42,755 nt of DNA from Clostridiales bacterium (GCA_012519695.1 JAAYPT010000044.1:1-42755); one strand, 5' to 3'. Positions 1 through 9,840 are shown, counted from the stretch's first letter. The notes: a model not told the origin generated them from the letters alone. Made by a program: numbers and translations.

Positions 1-2
1 AC

Positions 3-866
3 ACCTTTATCAATAACACCAGCTATCAGGGAAGATTAAAAGAATCTACTCAGTTAGGCGCAGAAATGATTGGTGATAATTCCGTAGATGCAGATGCAGA
101 AATCATTGCACTTGTAGTAAATTCCTTAAAAACAGCAGGATTACAGGAATTTCAAATTGGAATTGGTCATGTTGGATTCTTTAAAGGATTGATAGAAGCT
201 GCAAAATTACCGGAAGAAACGGTATCTGACTTGATTGCATTAATTTCTAATAAAAACTTTTTCGGAGTTGAGGAATTAATTGATTCTCTTGGATTAACAG
301 CAGACTTAAAAGAACTCTTTTCCATGCTTGGCAGTATCAGCATGTCAGAGGATATGTTAAACCGTGCAAAAGAGCTTGCAGTATCTTATCCAACGGTATT
401 AGAAGCCTTGGAACGCTTAGAATTATTACTTCAGGTACTTTCCTGTTATGGTGTAGAAAAGTATGTATCACTGGAACCGGGAATGCTTAGCACTTATCAT
501 TATTATACCGGTATTATTTTTGCCGGATATACCTTCGGAAGCGGTGAACCAATCGTAAAAGGTGGAAGATATGACAATCTTCTTCCTTATTTTGGAAAGA
601 ATGCACCATCTATTGGTTTTGCCGTAGTAATTGACCAGTTAATGGCTGCATTATCCAGACAAAAAATTGAGATACCAATACAAGAACAACAGATTTTAAT
701 TGTTTATAAAGAGTCCCGACATGCAGATGCTATAAAAAAAGCCTTAGCTTTAAGAGAAGACGGCACCGGCGTTTCTCTTGTAAGATGGGAAGAAGGTAAA
801 GTAAAAGAAGACTATGATGCGTATGCAAAACGAATGCATATGCAGGATATTACATATATGGAGTAA
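3..866 (+). CDS. hisZ: HisZ, ATP phosphoribosyltransferase regulatory subunit (5' partial)
   Basis: HisZ is a catalytically inactive paralogue of histidyl-tRNA synthetase. It pairs with short-form HisG to make the active ATP phosphoribosyltransferase that opens histidine synthesis. The frame is open from base 3, so the true start lies outside the window; the first in-frame ATG (66) is internal. The class II synthetase-like fold is recognisable from the GGRYDNLL segment followed by PSIGFAV near the C-terminus. The gene ends 13 bases before hisG, and the adjacent hisG lacks the long-form C-terminal domain, which fits a HisZ/HisG-short pair. Identity is strong; only the N-terminus is missing. 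Confidence 0.9.
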   Translation, partial: TFINNTSYQGRLKESTQLGAEMIGDNSVDADAEIIALVVNSLKTAGLQEFQIGIGHVGFFKGLIEAAKLPEETVSDLIALISNKNFFGVEELIDSLGLTADLKELFSMLGSISMSEDMLNRAKELAVSYPTVLEALERLELLLQVLSCYGVEKYVSLEPGMLSTYHYYTGIIFAGYTFGSGEPIVKGGRYDNLLPYFGKNAPSIGFAVVIDQLMAALSRQKIEIPIQEQQILIVYKESRHADAIKKALALREDGTGVSLVRWEEGKVKEDYDAYAKRMHMQDITYME

Positions 867-879
867 CAGGAGGGACGAG

Positions 880-1533
880 ATGAGATATTTAACATTTGCA
901 CTTGGAAAAGGTCGTCTGGCGAACCGTACCTTGGAAACATTTGAAAAAATCGGAATTACCTGTCAGGAAATGAAAGATAAAGATACCAGAAAATTAATTT
1001 TTGTCAATGAAGAATTGAAGTTAAAGTTTTTCCTTGCAAAAGGTCCTGACGTACCTACTTATGTAGAATACGGTGCAGCAGACATCGGAATCGTAGGAGA
1101 AGATACTATTTTAGAAGAAGCTCGTAATATCTACGAAGTATTGGACTTAGGTTTTGGAAAATGCAAGATGTGTGTATGCGGTCCGAAAGATGCAGAAGAA
1201 TTATTAAAACACCACGAACTTATTCGTGTGGCAACTAAGTATCCCCGTATTGCAAAGGATTATTTTTACAACAAAAAACATCAGACAGTAGAAATTATCA
1301 AATTAAATGGTTCTATTGAATTGGCACCGATTGTTGGGTTATCCGAAGTAATTGTAGATATTGTAGAAACCGGAACTACCTTGCGGGAAAATGGTTTAAG
1401 CGTATTAGAAGAAGTATGTCCACTTTCTGCAAGAATGGTAGTAAATCAGGTTAGTATGAAAATGGAAAATGAACGTATTACCAAAATAATCAGAGATTTG
1501 AAAGAGGTATTAGCAAAGGAGAATGGCAAATGA
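880..1533 (+). CDS. hisG: HisG, ATP phosphoribosyltransferase catalytic subunit, short form
   Basis: Condenses ATP with PRPP to give phosphoribosyl-ATP, the first committed step of histidine synthesis. The start chosen is the ATG at 880, preceded by CAGGAGGGACGAG. An upstream in-frame extension would overlap hisZ and carries no homology. The resulting 217-residue protein has the short-form length, begins [12 protein letters not shown], and carries the PRPP-binding stretch [16 protein letters not shown] and the IGIVGEDTI motif. There is no C-terminal histidine-binding ACT-like domain, so HisZ is expected to provide activation and feedback control. The last bases overlap hisD (ATGA). Confidence 0.95.
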   Translation: MRYLTFALGKGRLANRTLETFEKIGITCQEMKDKDTRKLIFVNEELKLKFFLAKGPDVPTYVEYGAADIGIVGEDTILEEARNIYEVLDLGFGKCKMCVCGPKDAEELLKHHELIRVATKYPRIAKDYFYNKKHQTVEIIKLNGSIELAPIVGLSEVIVDIVETGTTLRENGLSVLEEVCPLSARMVVNQVSMKMENERITKIIRDLKEVLAKENGK

Positions 1534-2822
1534 GAACATTAAAATTAACAAGTGATACCAAAAAGAATCTGTTAGAAGATTTATTAAAAAGAAGTCCGAA
1601 TAACTATACACAGTATGAAGCAAGTGTCAATGCAATTATCGAAAAAGTACGAGCAGAAAAAGACGGTGCGGTATTTGCTTACACCAAACAATTCGATGGT
1701 GCAGACATCAATGCTTCTAATGTGCGTGTAACAGAAGAAGAAATCAAAGAAGCATATACATTAGTAGATGAAAAGCTGCTCAATGTTATGCGCAAATCAT
1801 TAGAAAACATTCGTGTTTACCATGAGAAACAAAAACAGTACAGTTGGTTTGACAGCCGCCCAGACGGTGTTATGTTAGGTCAGAAAGTTACAGCCCTTGC
1901 CAGTGCAGGGGTATATGTTCCGGGTGGAAAGGCAGCTTATCCTTCCTCCGTATTAATGAACGTAGTTCCTGCAAAAGTAGCCGGAGTAGAAAAAATCGTA
2001 ATGACAACTCCTTGTAACAAGGAAGGAAAAGTAAACCCTGCTACTTTAGTTGCCGCAACAGAGGCAGGTGTAACTGAAATTTACAAGGTCGGTGGAGCAC
2101 AGGCAATTGCAGCTCTTGCTTTTGGAACAGAAAGCATTCCAAAGGTAGACAAAATTGTCGGACCTGGAAATATTTATGTTGCTCTTGCAAAAAAAGCAGT
2201 ATTTGGTCATGTTAGCATTGATTCCATTGCCGGACCAAGTGAAATATTAGTTTTGGCTGATGAAACTTCCAATCCACGTTATGTGGCTGCGGATTTGTTA
2301 TCTCAGGCAGAACATGATGAACTTGCAAGTGCAATTTTAATTACAACCAGTGAAACTTTAGCAAAAAAAGTATCTGAAGAAGTAGATAAATTTGTGGCAG
2401 AACTTTCCAGAAAGGCAATTATTGAAAAATCATTAGAAAACTATGGTTATATCTTAATTGCAGATTCCGAAGAAGAAGCCATTGATACTGCAAACGAAAT
2501 TGCTTCTGAGCACTTGGAAATCTTAATGAAAAATCCATTTGAAGTTATGATGAAAATCAAGAATGCAGGAGCTATTTTCCTTGGTGAATACGCAAGTGAA
2601 CCATTAGGTGACTATTTTGCAGGTCCAAATCACATTCTTCCTACCAATGGAACAGCAAAATTCTTCTCACCATTAGGAGTGGATGACTTTATTAAGAAGT
2701 CCAGCATTATTTCATACTCCAGAGAAGCATTAGAACCTGTTTACAAAGATATTATGCAATTTGCAACCTCAGAACAGTTGACGGCTCATGCAAATTCGAT
2801 TAAAGTAAGATTTGAAGACTAA
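1530..2822 (+). CDS. hisD: HisD, histidinol dehydrogenase
   Basis: Zinc-dependent, NAD-linked enzyme that oxidises L-histidinol to histidine through histidinal, the last two steps of the pathway. The 430-residue length is normal. Family motifs are visible: [20 protein letters not shown], the [11 protein letters not shown] loop, [13 protein letters not shown], the [10 protein letters not shown] segment that contributes active-site residues, and [12 protein letters not shown] near the C-terminus. The start codon overlaps the hisG stop by four bases, so translation is probably coupled. The order hisZ-G-D-B is the classical Firmicutes arrangement. Confidence 0.97.
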   Translation: MRTLKLTSDTKKNLLEDLLKRSPNNYTQYEASVNAIIEKVRAEKDGAVFAYTKQFDGADINASNVRVTEEEIKEAYTLVDEKLLNVMRKSLENIRVYHEKQKQYSWFDSRPDGVMLGQKVTALASAGVYVPGGKAAYPSSVLMNVVPAKVAGVEKIVMTTPCNKEGKVNPATLVAATEAGVTEIYKVGGAQAIAALAFGTESIPKVDKIVGPGNIYVALAKKAVFGHVSIDSIAGPSEILVLADETSNPRYVAADLLSQAEHDELASAILITTSETLAKKVSEEVDKFVAELSRKAIIEKSLENYGYILIADSEEEAIDTANEIASEHLEILMKNPFEVMMKIKNAGAIFLGEYASEPLGDYFAGPNHILPTNGTAKFFSPLGVDDFIKKSSIISYSREALEPVYKDIMQFATSEQLTAHANSIKVRFED

Positions 2823-2841
2823 ACAGAAATGAGGTGTTGGT

Positions 2842-3435
2842 ATGGCATTTCAAAGAAATGTACAACAAAACCGAAAGACAAAGGAAACGGATATTTCTCT
2901 TTCATTAAATATTGATGGGAAGGGAGATACGCAGTTAGATACCGGAATTGGATTTTTTGATCATATGTTAGACGGATTTGCACGTCATGGCTTTTTCGAT
3001 TTAAAAGTACATGTAAACGGGGATTTAGAAGTAGATACACATCATTCTATTGAAGATACCGGAATTGTGTTAGGAACGGCAATTCGCAAATCACTTGGAG
3101 ATAAAAGAGGGATTAAGCGTTTCGGCAGTTGCATTTTGCCTATGGATGAAACATTGGTATTATGCGCGGTTGATTTAAGCGGACGGCCATATTTTTCCTT
3201 TGAAGGCGAATTTACAACAGACCGTGTAGGATATATGGACACTGAGATGGTACGAGAATTTTTCTATGCCATATCTTATAGTGCAGGAATGAATCTCCAT
3301 ATGAAAATATTAAACGGTACAAACAATCATCATATGATAGAAGCGTTATTTAAGGCTTTTGGAAGAGCTTTGGATGAAGCAACTACCATTGATCCAAGAA
3401 TTACAGATATTATGTCAACGAAAGGTAGTTTATAG
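2842..3435 (+). CDS. hisB: HisB, imidazoleglycerol-phosphate dehydratase
   Basis: Mn-dependent dehydratase converting imidazole glycerol phosphate to imidazole acetol phosphate. It is 197 residues, the monofunctional form without a histidinol-phosphatase domain. The two metal-binding histidine clusters are intact: [11 protein letters not shown] in the first half and [20 protein letters not shown] in the second. [11 protein letters not shown] is also typical. A GAGGTG ribosome site precedes the ATG, and the gene lies 19 bases after hisD. Histidinol phosphatase must be encoded elsewhere. Confidence 0.96.
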   Translation: MAFQRNVQQNRKTKETDISLSLNIDGKGDTQLDTGIGFFDHMLDGFARHGFFDLKVHVNGDLEVDTHHSIEDTGIVLGTAIRKSLGDKRGIKRFGSCILPMDETLVLCAVDLSGRPYFSFEGEFTTDRVGYMDTEMVREFFYAISYSAGMNLHMKILNGTNNHHMIEALFKAFGRALDEATTIDPRITDIMSTKGSL

Positions 3436-3443
3436 GTGATAGT

Positions 3444-4724
3444 ATGGAACATAAAAATTTGATTGCCACTATGTATTTAAAAAATGGTATGGCAGTAAAA
3501 GGTCCTCAGGATTTAGAAAATACAGGCGATTTAAAACAATTAGCAAAACAGTACAATGACAGTGGGGTAGATAAATTATATGTTTTTGATTTATCCAATG
3601 ATGACAATGAACACGATTTGAATCTTCACACCATTAAAGAGATATGTCGTATTGTGGAAATTCCGGTTTATGGTGGCGGTAACATTAATCGTCTGGAAGA
3701 TATTAAGAAAATTCTTTATGCCGGATGTAAAGGTGCTATTTTAGATAGCTCAAAGCACGACACTCCGCAGCTTGCAGAAGAAGGAGCGCAACGCTTTGGC
3801 AGAGAAAAATTATTAGTTGCCGTAGATACCGTAGATTTATTGTTCAAGCATAAAGAAGACATCGAACGTTATGTACACAAATTAGTTGCATTAGATGAAA
3901 CAATCATTGATTCACTTACCAATGTAACCGATTTACCTTTTAGTGTCATTACCAACGAATACGATACCGACCATTGGGCAGATATTTTAAAGAAACCTGC
4001 TGTTACCGGAATGGGTGGCTCCTATATTAGCAATCCGGAAACAGACGTTATGAAGGTGAAAATGCTTCTTGCCATGAAGGGTGTGGAAACACAGAAATTT
4101 GAATCAGCAATTGCATGGTCAGAATTCAAGTTAAATTCTGACGGATTAATTCCTGTTATTGTCCAGGACTACCAAACATCCGAAGTATTAATGCTTGCTT
4201 ATATGAACGAAGAAGCATTTAATACCACCATTGCAATGGGAAAAATGACATATTATAGCAGAAGCCGTCAGGAACTTTGGACCAAAGGTGTCACTTCCGG
4301 TCACTATCAGTATGTGAAATCTCTAACATTAGACTGTGATAAGGATACCATTCTTGCAAAAGTATCACAGGTTGGTGCAGCTTGCCATACCGGTAATCCG
4401 ACCTGCTTCTTTACGGAACTGATTAAAAAGGAATACTTAAGCAAGAATCCATTAAAAGTATTTGAAGAAGTATATCAGGTAATTGCTGATAGAAAAGAAC
4501 ATCCAAAGGAAGGTTCTTATACCAACTATTTATTTGATAAGGGCATTGATAAAATTTTAAAGAAAGTAGGAGAGGAAGCAACTGAAATTGTAATTGCATC
4601 CAAGAATCCGGAACCTGAAGAAATCAAATACGAAATTTCTGATTTCTTATATCATATGATGGTTCTTATGGTAGAAAAAGGCATTACCTGGGAAGAAGTA
4701 GTAGAAGAATTAAGTCAGCGATAA
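3444..4724 (+). CDS. hisI: HisIE with an N-terminal HisF/HisA-like barrel domain
   Basis: Three-part, 426-residue protein. Residues 1-215 resemble the HisF/HisA (beta-alpha)8 barrel ([39 protein letters not shown]). The HisF catalytic Asp11 position is Tyr11, while the second Asp survives (Asp128 in LLVAVD), and the C-terminal half is degenerate. Residues 225-325 are phosphoribosyl-AMP cyclohydrolase HisI, with the metal-site DCDKD (297-301), Cys314 and Cys321. Residues 338-426 are phosphoribosyl-ATP pyrophosphatase HisE, with [13 protein letters not shown] and EISDFLYH. HisI and HisE catalyse steps 2 and 3 of the pathway. The barrel is probably structural or regulatory. True hisA, hisF and hisH are not in the window. 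The gene starts 8 bases after hisB. Confidence 0.9.
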   Translation: MEHKNLIATMYLKNGMAVKGPQDLENTGDLKQLAKQYNDSGVDKLYVFDLSNDDNEHDLNLHTIKEICRIVEIPVYGGGNINRLEDIKKILYAGCKGAILDSSKHDTPQLAEEGAQRFGREKLLVAVDTVDLLFKHKEDIERYVHKLVALDETIIDSLTNVTDLPFSVITNEYDTDHWADILKKPAVTGMGGSYISNPETDVMKVKMLLAMKGVETQKFESAIAWSEFKLNSDGLIPVIVQDYQTSEVLMLAYMNEEAFNTTIAMGKMTYYSRSRQELWTKGVTSGHYQYVKSLTLDCDKDTILAKVSQVGAACHTGNPTCFFTELIKKEYLSKNPLKVFEEVYQVIADRKEHPKEGSYTNYLFDKGIDKILKKVGEEATEIVIASKNPEPEEIKYEISDFLYHMMVLMVEKGITWEEVVEELSQR

Positions 4725-4751
4725 ACAAAGTGAAATAAGGAGGAGTATATT

Positions 4752-5465
4752 GTGGAAGAAACTTTTAAAAACCGATTTAATGTTGCTGCATTTTTGATGC
4801 CACAATTCTGGTCTATCGGAAATCATGTATGGATAGGATTACTAGCATTTATTCCAATCCTTTATCCTTTTATAGCAATTTATCTTGGACTCTATGGTTC
4901 TGAATTGGCATATGAAAGAGGTAGTTATTATAACGAAGATGGTTTTTATGAATATCAAAGAAAATGGACCATTGCCTCTATTGTTTATGCCATAGTATTA
5001 GTTTTAATTGGTTATTTTGCGTTTAGAGAACCATTAGGAAATTACATTGCAAATAAGCATAACTTGAATAAGGTTATTTCTACTGGAGAAAAAGCAGAAG
5101 AACGATTGACGGAAGAAATAAATGTATTATTAGAGTCAAAGGAAATAAAACAAGTATTGGATGCACATGAATATACTATTGAGCAGGAATTGACTTTTAA
5201 TGATGATTTAGATAGTTTAGATAATTCAAATTTTAGCACTTATCATTATTTATCTCAAGGACGTATAGAATATGAAAATCCTCGAATTTCCTCAGCCGGT
5301 ATAGATTATCAGGTTTCCAATACCGAAGGTTTTTCGCTTGTATTTTTTGTTGATGATGAATATGAATTATCCAAAGTTAAGTATGTATATCGAAATGGCG
5401 ATACTGCTTATGTAACAGACCCATTACTCTCCAAAGAACAAATACAAAAACTATTAAAAGATTAA
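4752..5465 (+). CDS. Uncharacterised membrane protein, possibly DUF2628-like
   Basis: The family is not firmly recognised. The 237-residue protein uses a GTG start 8 bases after a strong AAGGAGGAG ribosome site. The N-terminus (FNVAAFLMPQFWSIGNHVWIG) recalls small DUF2628-type membrane proteins. Two hydrophobic segments follow, about residues 23-48 and 72-92, with a soluble, acidic C-terminal half of about 140 residues. It lies 27 bases after hisIE, so it is probably transcribed with the histidine operon, and it is followed by a hairpin. Nothing in it suggests a role in histidine synthesis. Coding status is well supported; function is unknown. Confidence 0.75.
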   Translation: MEETFKNRFNVAAFLMPQFWSIGNHVWIGLLAFIPILYPFIAIYLGLYGSELAYERGSYYNEDGFYEYQRKWTIASIVYAIVLVLIGYFAFREPLGNYIANKHNLNKVISTGEKAEERLTEEINVLLESKEIKQVLDAHEYTIEQELTFNDDLDSLDNSNFSTYHYLSQGRIEYENPRISSAGIDYQVSNTEGFSLVFFVDDEYELSKVKYVYRNGDTAYVTDPLLSKEQIQKLLKD

Positions 5466-5478
5466 AACGAAACCATTG

Positions 5479-5517
5479 AAAGGTACTTGAATTTTTATTT
5501 TCAAGTACCTTTTATGC
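5479..5517 (+). terminator. Hairpin terminator at the end of the his transcript
   Basis: A perfect 13-base inverted repeat (5479-5491 with 5500-5512, core AAGGTACTTGAA) encloses an 8-base T-rich loop and is followed by T residues. It sits 13 bases after the preceding stop codon. The T tract is short and broken, so efficiency may be moderate. Confidence 0.7.
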
Positions 5518-5573
5518 ATTTTTTATTTTACGAAAAGTAAACTGTAATAAAAGGTTTTATTTCAAGGAGTTTT

Positions 5574-5885
5574 ATGGATAAATCAATGGAACAAACCGTA
5601 GAAGAACGCAGAGCATATGTAAATCAAATCCGTTCTTCTTTTCAGACAGAGCCAAATCATCCCCAGGCACACTATTCTTTATATGGAACACTTGCAGACC
5701 AAGACAGTCCTTCTGGTGTTACATCCACATTTGGACTTCGTGCAATCATTGCCATTCTTATTTTTGCCGCATTTGTTTACTGCGACAAAGAACACCTTAC
5801 CTATCAAGATTATAGTACCAAAGAGGTTTATTCTCAGATTGAATGGAATCCTCTTCCGATTTCCGTAGATTCTCTGGAATTTTAA
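5574..5885 (+). CDS. Small single-pass membrane protein of unknown function
   Basis: 103 residues with a clear CAAGGAG ribosome site 6 bases before the ATG. The N-terminal half is charged and hydrophilic. One hydrophobic helix lies around residues 53-70 (LRAIIAILIFAAFVYC) and is followed by a 30-residue tail ending NPLPISVDSLEF. No domain or catalytic motif was recognised. It is isolated between the his terminator and the promoter of the radical SAM gene. Coding is supported by the ribosome site and the helix/tail design, but it could be a lineage-specific gene. Confidence 0.6.
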   Translation: MDKSMEQTVEERRAYVNQIRSSFQTEPNHPQAHYSLYGTLADQDSPSGVTSTFGLRAIIAILIFAAFVYCDKEHLTYQDYSTKEVYSQIEWNPLPISVDSLEF

Positions 5886-5908
5886 AAACTTCCTCAGAGT
5901 AGTGAGTA

Positions 5909-5937
5909 TGTACATTATTTGTAAAATATGCTATACT
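5909..5937 (+). promoter_or_regulatory. Likely sigma-A promoter for the radical SAM/RNase G operon
   Basis: TGTACA at 5909-5914 and TATACT at 5932-5937 are separated by exactly 17 bases. They lie 60 bases before the start of the radical SAM gene and after the preceding stop codon. The -35 matches the consensus at 4 of 6 positions and the -10 at 5 of 6. Prediction from sequence only. Confidence 0.55.
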
Positions 5938-5996
5938 AAAATGCAATGTGCAGATTTATCTGTATGATATGAAAAGAAAAAGATAAGGAGCAATTT

Positions 5997-7859
5997 ATGA
6001 ATCAGCTTGCATTATCCGATGAAATTTTATTGTCGATTGATAAGCCGGCGCGCTATATCGGCAATGAAGTAAATATGATAAGAAAAAATCCCGAAGATGT
6101 ATCCATACGTTTTGCCATGTGTTTTCCGGATGTATACGAAATAGGAATGTCTCATCTGGGAATACAGATTTTATATGATATGTTCAATAAAAGAGACGAT
6201 GTCTATTGTGAACGTGTCTATTCTCCATGGCCGGATCTTCATAAAATTATGAAAGAACAGGACATTTCACTTTTTACATTAGAGACACAGTCTCCGGTAA
6301 AACAAATGGATTTTCTTGGAATTACCATACAATATGAAATGTGCTATACCAACATTTTGCAAATCTTAGACTTAAGTCATATTCCATTTATGGCAACAGA
6401 ACGTACAGAAGATGATCCCCTTGTAATTGGTGGAGGACCTTGTACTTATAATCCGGAGCCATTAGCGGACTTTTTTGACTTGTTCTATATCGGAGAAGGC
6501 GAAACGCAGTATGATGCTTTATTTGACCTTTATAACACCATGAAAGCACAAGGAAAAAATCGTCAGGAATTTTTACGCGAAGCAGCAAAACTTCCTGGAA
6601 TTTATGTGCCATCTCTTTATGAGGTGACTTATCAGGAAGATGGCACCATTGCATCTTTCCAGCCAAAATATCCGGATATTCCTACTACAATCCGTAAGGA
6701 AATTCAGATGGATGTCACTGACACAACCTATCCTCACAAACCATTAGTTCCATTTATCAAAGCAACCCAGGACCGTGTTGTGTTGGAGATTCAACGTGGT
6801 TGTATTCGAGGATGTCGTTTTTGCCAGGCAGGCATGATTTACCGTCCGGTAAGAGAACGTGATGTAAATATGTTAAAAGAGTGCGCCCATGATATGTTGG
6901 AAAGCACCGGGCATGAAGAAATTTCCCTAAGTTCCTTAAGCTCCAGTGATTACAGTCAATTGCCGGAATTAATTAACTACTTAATTGACCAAAAAGGAAA
7001 CGGAGTAAACATTTCTCTGCCTTCCTTGCGTATCGATGCATTTTCACTGGATGTTATGAGTAAAGTACAGGATATCCGAAAAAGCAGCCTGACCTTTGCG
7101 CCGGAAGCCGGTTCTCAACGTCTTAGAAACGTCATTAACAAAGGTTTAACAGAAGAGGTTATTTTACATGGTGCAGGTCTTGCATTTGAAGGTGGCTGGC
7201 AAAAAGTAAAACTTTACTTTATGCTTGGACTTCCTACCGAAACGGAAGAAGATATGAAGGAAATTCCTCGTCTTGGAGATAAAATTGCAAGACGTTACTA
7301 TGAAATTCCCAAAGAACAAAGAAACGGAAAATGTCAAATTACCATGAGTACGTCTTTCTTTGTGCCAAAACCATTTACTCCATTCCAGTGGGCACCAATG
7401 TGTGAAAAAGACGAGTATCTGCGCCGTGCTAAAATTGTAAATACAGAAATGAAAGAACAGTTAAATCGTAAAAGTTTAAAATATAACTGGCATGAAGCAG
7501 ATGTTACTGTTTTGGAAGGTGTTCTAGCAAGAGGAGACCGTAAAATCGGACAAGTTCTGTTAAAAGCCTATGAAAAAGGTTGTATTTTTGACTCCTGGAG
7601 TGAATTTTTTGACAATGACAAGTGGATGGAGGTCTTTGATGAATGTGGCATATCCATTGCTTTTTACAATTTACGAACCAGAAGTACCGATGAGATTCTT
7701 CCATGGGATTTCATTGACTGTGGTGTAACGAAGTCCTTCTTAAAACGTGAATGGGAACGTGCACAGCAAGAAGTGGTAACACCAAACTGCCGCATGCAAT
7801 GTAACGCCTGTGGCGCAGCTAGATTTGGAGGAGGTGTCTGTCTTGAACATCAGAATTAA
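5997..7859 (+). CDS. B12-binding-type radical SAM protein, TIGR03960 family
   Basis: 620 residues. The N-terminal 230 residues form a B12-binding-like domain (FPDVYEIGMSHLGIQILY, VIGGGPCTYNPEPLADFFD). A radical SAM core follows, with the 4Fe-4S motif CX3CX2C at Cys269, Cys273 and Cys276 (QRGCIRGCRFCQAG). The C-terminus has a second cysteine group (MQCNACGA) that could bind another cluster or metal. The substrate is unknown for this family; as established family knowledge it is nearly always encoded next to a DUF2344 protein, as here. The downstream gene overlaps by 17 bases. The ribosome site is AAGGAG. Confidence 0.88.
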   Translation: MNQLALSDEILLSIDKPARYIGNEVNMIRKNPEDVSIRFAMCFPDVYEIGMSHLGIQILYDMFNKRDDVYCERVYSPWPDLHKIMKEQDISLFTLETQSPVKQMDFLGITIQYEMCYTNILQILDLSHIPFMATERTEDDPLVIGGGPCTYNPEPLADFFDLFYIGEGETQYDALFDLYNTMKAQGKNRQEFLREAAKLPGIYVPSLYEVTYQEDGTIASFQPKYPDIPTTIRKEIQMDVTDTTYPHKPLVPFIKATQDRVVLEIQRGCIRGCRFCQAGMIYRPVRERDVNMLKECAHDMLESTGHEEISLSSLSSSDYSQLPELINYLIDQKGNGVNISLPSLRIDAFSLDVMSKVQDIRKSSLTFAPEAGSQRLRNVINKGLTEEVILHGAGLAFEGGWQKVKLYFMLGLPTETEEDMKEIPRLGDKIARRYYEIPKEQRNGKCQITMSTSFFVPKPFTPFQWAPMCEKDEYLRRAKIVNTEMKEQLNRKSLKYNWHEADVTVLEGVLARGDRKIGQVLLKAYEKGCIFDSWSEFFDNDKWMEVFDECGISIAFYNLRTRSTDEILPWDFIDCGVTKSFLKREWERAQQEVVTPNCRMQCNACGAARFGGGVCLEHQN

Positions 7860-8649
7860 ATTTAAAAAATATGGTGTAATGAAGTTTATCGGACACCTGG
7901 ACATAATGCGTTACTTCCAGAAATGTATGCGTAGGGCCCACATTGATATTGCTTATTCCGAAGGATTCAGTCCTCACCAGATTATGTCCTTTGCAGCTCC
8001 ATTAGGAGTAGGCATTACCAGCGATGGAGAATATTTAGATATTGAAGTAAACAGTACCCTTTCCAGTAAGGAATCCATTGATGCACTGAATCAGGTTATG
8101 GTTGATGGTATTTCTATTTTAGAATACAAAAAACTTCCGGATATGGCAAAGACCTCTATGTCTTTAGTTGCTGCCGCAGATTATTTGGTATATATTAAGG
8201 ATAATTACACCAATCCCTTCACCTTGAAGGAACTTGAAGAACAGATGCATGCTTTTTACCAGCAGCCAGAGATTCTCATTACCAAGAAGACAAAGAAAAG
8301 TGAAAGAGTCATTGACTTAAAGCCGTTCATCTATGACATGAAGGCAGTGGAATATAATGGAAAGCCCGCATTTTTCTTAAAAGTATGTACCGGAAGTAGC
8401 AGCAACATTAAACCTGAGTTAGTAATAGAAGAATTTTATCGTTTTTGCGAGATTCCGTTTGAACCTTTGGCATTTCAGATTCATCGTCAGGAGGTTTATG
8501 TATCTTCTGAAGAGATTCCGGTAAAGGGTGAACATGAACGTGCTGAATATGCTGAAAAACTTTCACTTATGAAGAAAGAGTATGCAGAAAAAGGATTGGA
8601 ATTCCCGGCATTTTTTACACTGGGTGAGTTAGGGGAAGATATTTTATAG
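7843..8649 (+). CDS. DUF2344 / TIGR03936 radical-SAM-associated protein
   Basis: 268 residues from a TTG start, chosen because GGAGGAGGTG (7827-7836) sits at ideal spacing before it and the protein then begins NIRIKFKKYGVMKFIGHLDI, the usual family N-terminus. In many bacteria this domain is fused to the radical SAM protein; here it is a separate gene overlapping it by 17 bases, which implies a working pair. The biochemical role is unknown. The downstream RNase G gene begins on the last base of this stop codon. Confidence 0.85.
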   Translation: MNIRIKFKKYGVMKFIGHLDIMRYFQKCMRRAHIDIAYSEGFSPHQIMSFAAPLGVGITSDGEYLDIEVNSTLSSKESIDALNQVMVDGISILEYKKLPDMAKTSMSLVAAADYLVYIKDNYTNPFTLKELEEQMHAFYQQPEILITKKTKKSERVIDLKPFIYDMKAVEYNGKPAFFLKVCTGSSSNIKPELVIEEFYRFCEIPFEPLAFQIHRQEVYVSSEEIPVKGEHERAEYAEKLSLMKKEYAEKGLEFPAFFTLGELGEDIL

Positions 8650-9818
8650 TGATGGATCAAAAAGTACTAATTACCAAATTAAATTACAACCAAACTACTT
8701 ATATTACCACAGCACTTTATTCCGGAAAGCAGTTATTAGAAGTATACTTAGAGCCAGTGGAACAGAAGAGTATTTTAAATAATATTTACGTTGGACGCGT
8801 AAAAGACATTGTAAAAAATCTCAATGCTGCCTTTATCGAAATTGCACCGGGCAAACCTTGTTATTATTCATTAGAGGACTGTCATAATCCTATTTATGTG
8901 AAAAAAATAAACAGTCCGCGAATGGTACAAGGAGATGAAGTTGTTGTTCAGGTGGTAAAAGAAAATATAAAAACAAAGCCCCCAAAGTTAAGCACCAACC
9001 TTACTTTTGCAGGTAACTATTTAGTTCTTACAACCGAAAATACAACCATAGGTATTTCAAAAAAACTTCCGCAAGAAGAGAGAGAACGTTTAAAAGGACT
9101 ATTAGAACCATATCGAAACCCTGATTTTGGCATTGTAGTGAGAACAAATGCCGCACAGGCAACGGAAACAGAAATTCTTACAGAATATAACAATTTAAGG
9201 CAAGAATATGAACAGTTAGTACAAAATGCTGTACATCGTACCTGTTTTTCATGCTTAAAAGAAAGTCCACCCGAATTTCTTTCCCTGCTAAGAGATGTAC
9301 ACCAGCACGAACTTCTGGAAATCATTACGGATGACACAGAACTTTATGCACAAATAGAAAAAGCAGGATTTCCCGTGAAATTATATGAAGATACCATGAT
9401 TTCTTTAAGTAAACTTTATAGCCTTGAAGTAAAGTTAAAGGAGGCATTACAGGAACGTGTATGGTTAAAATCCGGTGGCTACTTAATTATCCAACCTACC
9501 GAAGCCTTAACTGTAATTGATGTAAACTCCGGAAAAAGTATCGCCAAAAAGAATGTACAGGAACATTATCTTAACATTAACCTAGAAGCGGCAAAAGAGA
9601 TTGCGCATCAATTACGTCTTCGTAATATTTCAGGAATTATTGTGGTGGATTTTATTGATATGAAAGAGCAAAAAGCAAAGGATACCCTGATGTATCAATT
9701 AAGACAATTGGTAAAGACCGACAGTGTTCCGGTGCAGGTAGTAGATATGACACGATTAAACCTAGTAGAATTAACCCGAAAAAAAGTACGAAAATCTCTT
9801 GCAGAACAAATTTCCTAA
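8649..9818 (+). CDS. rng: Ribonuclease E/G family protein, short form
   Basis: Endoribonuclease of the RNase E/G family, acting on mRNA and rRNA precursors. An N-terminal S1-like RNA-binding region (NNIYVGRVKDIVKNLNAAFI) is followed by the RNase H-like and nuclease core. The catalytic Mg-binding aspartates are present: Asp291 in TVIDVNSGK and Asp334 in IIVVDFIDM. At 389 residues it is about 100 shorter than E. coli RNase G and stops before the CPXC zinc-link and small domain used for tetramerisation. A GTG (8649) or ATG (8652) may initiate. Translation is probably coupled to the gene before. Family assignment is firm; quaternary structure is inferred to differ. Confidence 0.9.
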   Translation: MMDQKVLITKLNYNQTTYITTALYSGKQLLEVYLEPVEQKSILNNIYVGRVKDIVKNLNAAFIEIAPGKPCYYSLEDCHNPIYVKKINSPRMVQGDEVVVQVVKENIKTKPPKLSTNLTFAGNYLVLTTENTTIGISKKLPQEERERLKGLLEPYRNPDFGIVVRTNAAQATETEILTEYNNLRQEYEQLVQNAVHRTCFSCLKESPPEFLSLLRDVHQHELLEIITDDTELYAQIEKAGFPVKLYEDTMISLSKLYSLEVKLKEALQERVWLKSGGYLIIQPTEALTVIDVNSGKSIAKKNVQEHYLNINLEAAKEIAHQLRLRNISGIIVVDFIDMKEQKAKDTLMYQLRQLVKTDSVPVQVVDMTRLNLVELTRKKVRKSLAEQIS

Positions 9819-9840
9819 CCCAAAAGAAAGGGGAAACTAC

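Noticed and set aside
814-879. Upstream in-frame extension of hisG
   Set aside because: It overlaps hisZ, lacks a ribosome site and is not homologous to HisG; the ATG at 880 has CAGGAGGGACGAG before it.
2819-3242. Minus-strand open frames within hisB
   Set aside because: They are shadows of a confidently assigned gene, without ribosome sites or recognisable domains.
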